Source: Halosolutus halophilus (lineage in GTDB: Archaea > Halobacteriota > Halobacteria > Halobacteriales > Natrialbaceae). Taken from it: DNA of 64,000 bases. Positions 62,634 to 64,000 of the stretch are shown one piece after another. The stretch is taken from positions 1,240,001 to 1,304,000 of the forward strand of contig NZ_CP094974.1 of NCBI RefSeq assembly GCF_022869805.1. The letters are read 5' to 3'. The notes under the pieces were generated by a model, which was given only the letters and a program-made list of their open reading frames with translations, ran no database searches and had not been told where the DNA came from. Position 1 is the first letter of the stretch, and each line of letters begins with the position of its first letter. Both the position numbers and the translations under genes were made by a program.

Positions 62634-62978
62634 TCACTGATCCGGTCGATAGCAGCACTCCTCGGCCAGGTCTGCGGGCGTGACGATCGAGACCGCTCCA
62701 TCGGCTTCGCGCTCCGTGAGGTGATCGACGAGGTCAGCGAGCACGGTTTCCGAGTCGTCGAGTTCGTGGAAGACGAACGAGGTGATTCCGCCACGGTCCG
62801 CCGTCAGATCGATCGCGTCGCGGACCGTCTCGACGTCGGGATCGACGACGCGCGGAATCCGGTGTGGATCAGTGACGTGCCCGTGGGCGGTCCCGTTCCC
62901 GCTCGTATCGCCGCCAGTCCCCAGACAGCCACCGGTCGAGACCGCTGCCGCCACTGCGACGTACCTGCGCCGTGTCAT
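62634..62978 (-). CDS. Truncated lipoprotein with the C-terminal part of a polysaccharide deacetylase
   Basis: A 114-residue protein. MTRRRYVAVAAAVSTGGCLG gives a lipoprotein signal with Cys18. After a short Gly/Thr linker, RIPRVVDPDVETVRDAIDLT and GGITSFVFHELDDSETVLAD, ending SIVTPADLAEECC, match the last third of haloarchaeal polysaccharide deacetylases (NodB). The catalytic NodB core with its metal-binding Asp/His is absent, so it cannot deacetylate. It looks like an internal deletion that fused the signal to the end of the gene. It may be a pseudogene or a reused fragment; it lies beside tRNA remnants. Confidence 0.6.
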   Translation of the reverse strand: MTRRRYVAVAAAVSTGGCLGTGGDTSGNGTAHGHVTDPHRIPRVVDPDVETVRDAIDLTADRGGITSFVFHELDDSETVLADLVDHLTEREADGAVSIVTPADLAEECCYRPDQ

Positions 62979-63076
62979 CCGGCTATGCGATCGCCACCGA
63001 GAAACGGATTCGTAATGCGTCTGTTACAGCGATCGGTTCCTCGGACTGGTGTTGTAACGGGACCGTTGGGCGGAAA

Positions 63077-63104
63077 GGGGCGACGCGGGGTTCGAACTAC
63101 GCCC
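63077..63104 (-). repeat. tRNA 3'-end remnant, more diverged
   Basis: The forward sequence GGGGCGACGCGGGGTTCGAAC resembles the 3' acceptor and T-arm of tRNA-Arg (63292-63312 equivalent), 15 of 20 positions matching in my hand alignment. No D-arm or anticodon arm follows, so it is not a tRNA gene. It may be an old attachment-site half. Confidence 0.45.
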
Positions 63105-63188
63105 GAGAACCTACTTGTGACGCTCGCAGAACCTCGGTCTGTTTCGAATCGACGGGCCCTCGCTCGTCGCGTCCGCTCCTCGTAGAAC

Positions 63189-63216
63189 GGGCGTGGCGGG
63201 ATTCGAACCACGGTCG
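63189..63216 (-). repeat. tRNA 3'-end remnant, well conserved
   Basis: GGGCGTGGCGGGATTCGAACC matches 19 of 21 bases of the tRNA-Arg 3' end at 63292-63312. The neighbouring sequence does not fold into the rest of a tRNA. It lies 103 bp from the intact gene and shares its orientation, as expected for a duplicated attachment site of an integrative element. Confidence 0.6.
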
Positions 63217-63291
63217 TTCCGCCTCGGTTCACTCCCCGATTCAAATCCGACAATTTCCGTTTACACGACTCACTGTCGTTCGTCGGGAAAC

Positions 63292-63363
63292 GGGCGTGAC
63301 GGGATTTGAACCCGCGATCAGAAGGTTAGGAACCTCCTGCCCTATCCGCTAGGCCACACGCCC
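63292..63363 (-). tRNA. tRNA-Arg, anticodon CCU
   Basis: A 72-nt cloverleaf on the minus strand: acceptor GGGCGTG/CACGCCC, D-stem GCCT/GGGC, anticodon stem GGAGG/CCTTC with loop TTCCTAA (anticodon CCT, reading AGG), and T-arm GCGGG TTCAAAT CCCGT. CCA is not encoded. Its 5' end is 10 bp after the tatA stop on the same strand, so it may be cut from the tatA transcript. The 3' end flank contains two similar 3'-end remnants. Confidence 0.93.
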
Positions 63364-63373
63364 CGCAAAAGCG

Positions 63374-63676
63374 TCAGTTGGATTCGGTCTCGGTTTCGGC
63401 CTCCTCCTCGCGGGTGACCGGTTCCGTGTCGACGAATTCCTCGTCGTCTTCGTCGAATTCGTCGTCTTCCTCGAATCCCGATTCCCGCATCTCTTCGAGT
63501 TCCGTTTCGACCTTTTCACGCCCCTTCTGGAATTCGCCCATCGCCTCGCCGGTCGAGCGAGCCAGTTTCGGGATCTTGTTGGCCCCGAACAGCAAGATGG
63601 CGATGAAAAGGATGATCAGTAGTTCCGGTCCCCCGGGTGCGCCGGGGATGAACAGCGGTGCAATTTCGGCTACCAT
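63374..63676 (-). CDS. tatA: Twin-arginine translocase subunit TatA
   Basis: A 100-residue protein of the TatA/B type: short N-terminus MVAEIAPLFIPGAPGGPELL, one transmembrane helix IILFIAILLFGANKIPKLAR with the conserved FG-x-K-P motif, an amphipathic helix STGEAMGEFQKGREKVETEL, and an acidic tail (EDDEFDEDDEEF). It forms the protein-conducting oligomer of the Tat pathway, heavily used in haloarchaea. The frame extends nine codons upstream of the ATG at 63676; the TATA box AATTATAAC (63702-63710), about 30 bp away, supports the shorter start. tatC is not visible here. Confidence 0.92.
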   Translation of the reverse strand: MVAEIAPLFIPGAPGGPELLIILFIAILLFGANKIPKLARSTGEAMGEFQKGREKVETELEEMRESGFEEDDEFDEDDEEFVDTEPVTREEEAETETESN

Positions 63677-63701
63677 CTCTATGCGTGGCTTACCGACTGG
63701 C

Positions 63702-63710
63702 AATTATAAC
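63702..63710 (-). promoter_or_regulatory. TATA box of tatA
   Basis: On the minus strand it reads GTTATAATT, centred about 30 bp before the ATG at 63676, a leaderless promoter. Confidence 0.6.
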
Positions 63711-63929
63711 CTTTTTGGAGCGAGCAGGGTGACAATACCCGAATCAAACACCTTTCAGCCTGATAACAAGGCGTCTCGGCGAGCGGTTCCCTGACGCGAC
63801 GTCCCCGCCGATCGCGACCTGTCGCCCCGATTGCAGGTGGTGTTCGGGCACCGTACACTGACCCTGATCGAGACACTCCGACCGACTCGATCCTCGGCGC
63901 CGTCGCCGGACGGGTGCCGTAGCGATCGG

Positions 63930-64000
63930 TCAGATCCAGTCCTCGTCGCTCGTACTCCGCGTTTCGCGGCACGCGTAGCACAACCCCAGTCGTCGATCCG
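63930..64000 (-). CDS. 3' end of a gene with a CxxC-type C-terminus (partial)
   Basis: One minus-strand frame is open from the right edge to a TGA at 63930-63932 and reads DRRLGLCYACRETRSTSDED then WI. The CYAC pair resembles half of a zinc ribbon, common in small haloarchaeal proteins. The composition fits a coding C-terminus better than the competing frames, but only 23 codons are visible, so this is tentative. Confidence 0.35.
   Translation of the reverse strand, partial: DRRLGLCYACRETRSTSDEDWI

Larger units (their letters stand above)
62979..63291. other. 313-bp region holding tRNA 3'-end remnants
   Basis: No intact gene is supported. The frames that span it have random composition. It contains two partial copies of a tRNA 3' end in the same orientation as tRNA-Arg, given separately. 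Confidence 0.6.

Noticed and set aside
62975-63253. Minus-strand open frame across the tRNA remnants
   Set aside because: It consists of Arg/Pro/Thr-rich sequence derived from the tRNA-like repeats and has no start signal or motif.
63679-63981. Minus-strand open frame of 100 codons upstream of tatA
   Set aside because: Basic random composition; it contains the tatA promoter and competes with a better short C-terminal frame at 63930.

Overview
The window comes from a haloarchaeon (class Halobacteria). The supporting signs are very high GC with GC-ending codons, strongly acidic predicted proteins, leaderless promoters (a TATA box about 27-32 bp before the ATG), a bacterio-opsin-activator-like regulator, an Htr transducer, an archaeal TFE, aTrm56 and archaeal PilB/PilC genes. 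Gene content resembles the Natrinema/Haloterrigena group, but the sequence alone does not prove a genus.

Layout. 1-6.9 kb: the middle of an anaerobic-type (cbi) cobalamin operon: the end of an upstream gene, cbiG, two cbiH paralogues, a 3-Cys ferredoxin, an unnamed protein that looks like a catalytically dead LAGLIDADG fold, a CbiXL-like chelatase fused to a thioredoxin-like ferredoxin, a DUF3209 gene and a beta-propeller gene. 7-11 kb: an uncharacterised run of very acidic proteins. Two of them carry near-perfect GxxxG glycine zippers and one carries Glu-Glu-Ala repeats and amphipathic repeats; a small conserved gene follows. I think this is the best candidate for an undescribed system. 11-21.6 kb: stress and acetate metabolism: two Usp genes, two acetyl-CoA synthetases flanking a regulator with an integrase-like domain, a DUF4212/SSS symporter pair and another Usp. 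21.8-25 kb: a small membrane protein, a cupin, trm56 and an acyl-CoA ligase.

25-34 kb: potassium uptake (trkA, trkH; each mRNA seems to begin with a tiny overlapping upstream ORF), an APC permease fused to two Usp domains, another Usp gene, hypothetical genes (one under a 10-bp perfect inverted repeat) and a Tat-exported ricin-lectin lipase. 34.5-36.5 kb: tfe, a DUF2110 gene and a DUF5803 lipoprotein gene. 36.7-48.5 kb: a complete-looking chemotaxis block cheW-Y-B-A-C-C2-D-R with a convergent Htr transducer gene. CheA carries an acidic linker of about 475 residues. 48.6-50 kb: a protein with a restriction-endonuclease-like N-terminus. 50.2-58.8 kb: a minus-strand type IV pilus-like operon with PilB (long acidic tail), PilC and five pilin-like proteins. 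59-62.6 kb: an SDR, an APH-fold kinase and an acyl-CoA dehydrogenase, probably lipid catabolism. 62.6-64 kb: a truncated polysaccharide-deacetylase lipoprotein, two tRNA 3'-end remnants, tRNA-Arg(CCU), tatA and the end of a gene running off the right edge.

Functional links. The transporter, two Acs enzymes and the regulator fit acetate uptake and activation. Usp domains recur at five loci beside transport and metabolic genes. CheC, CheD, CheB and CheR would provide adaptation for Htr and CheA; no archaellum genes or cheF are in view. Acidic low-complexity expansions recur in unrelated proteins (the 7-10 kb cluster, CheA, PilB, the 48.6-kb protein).
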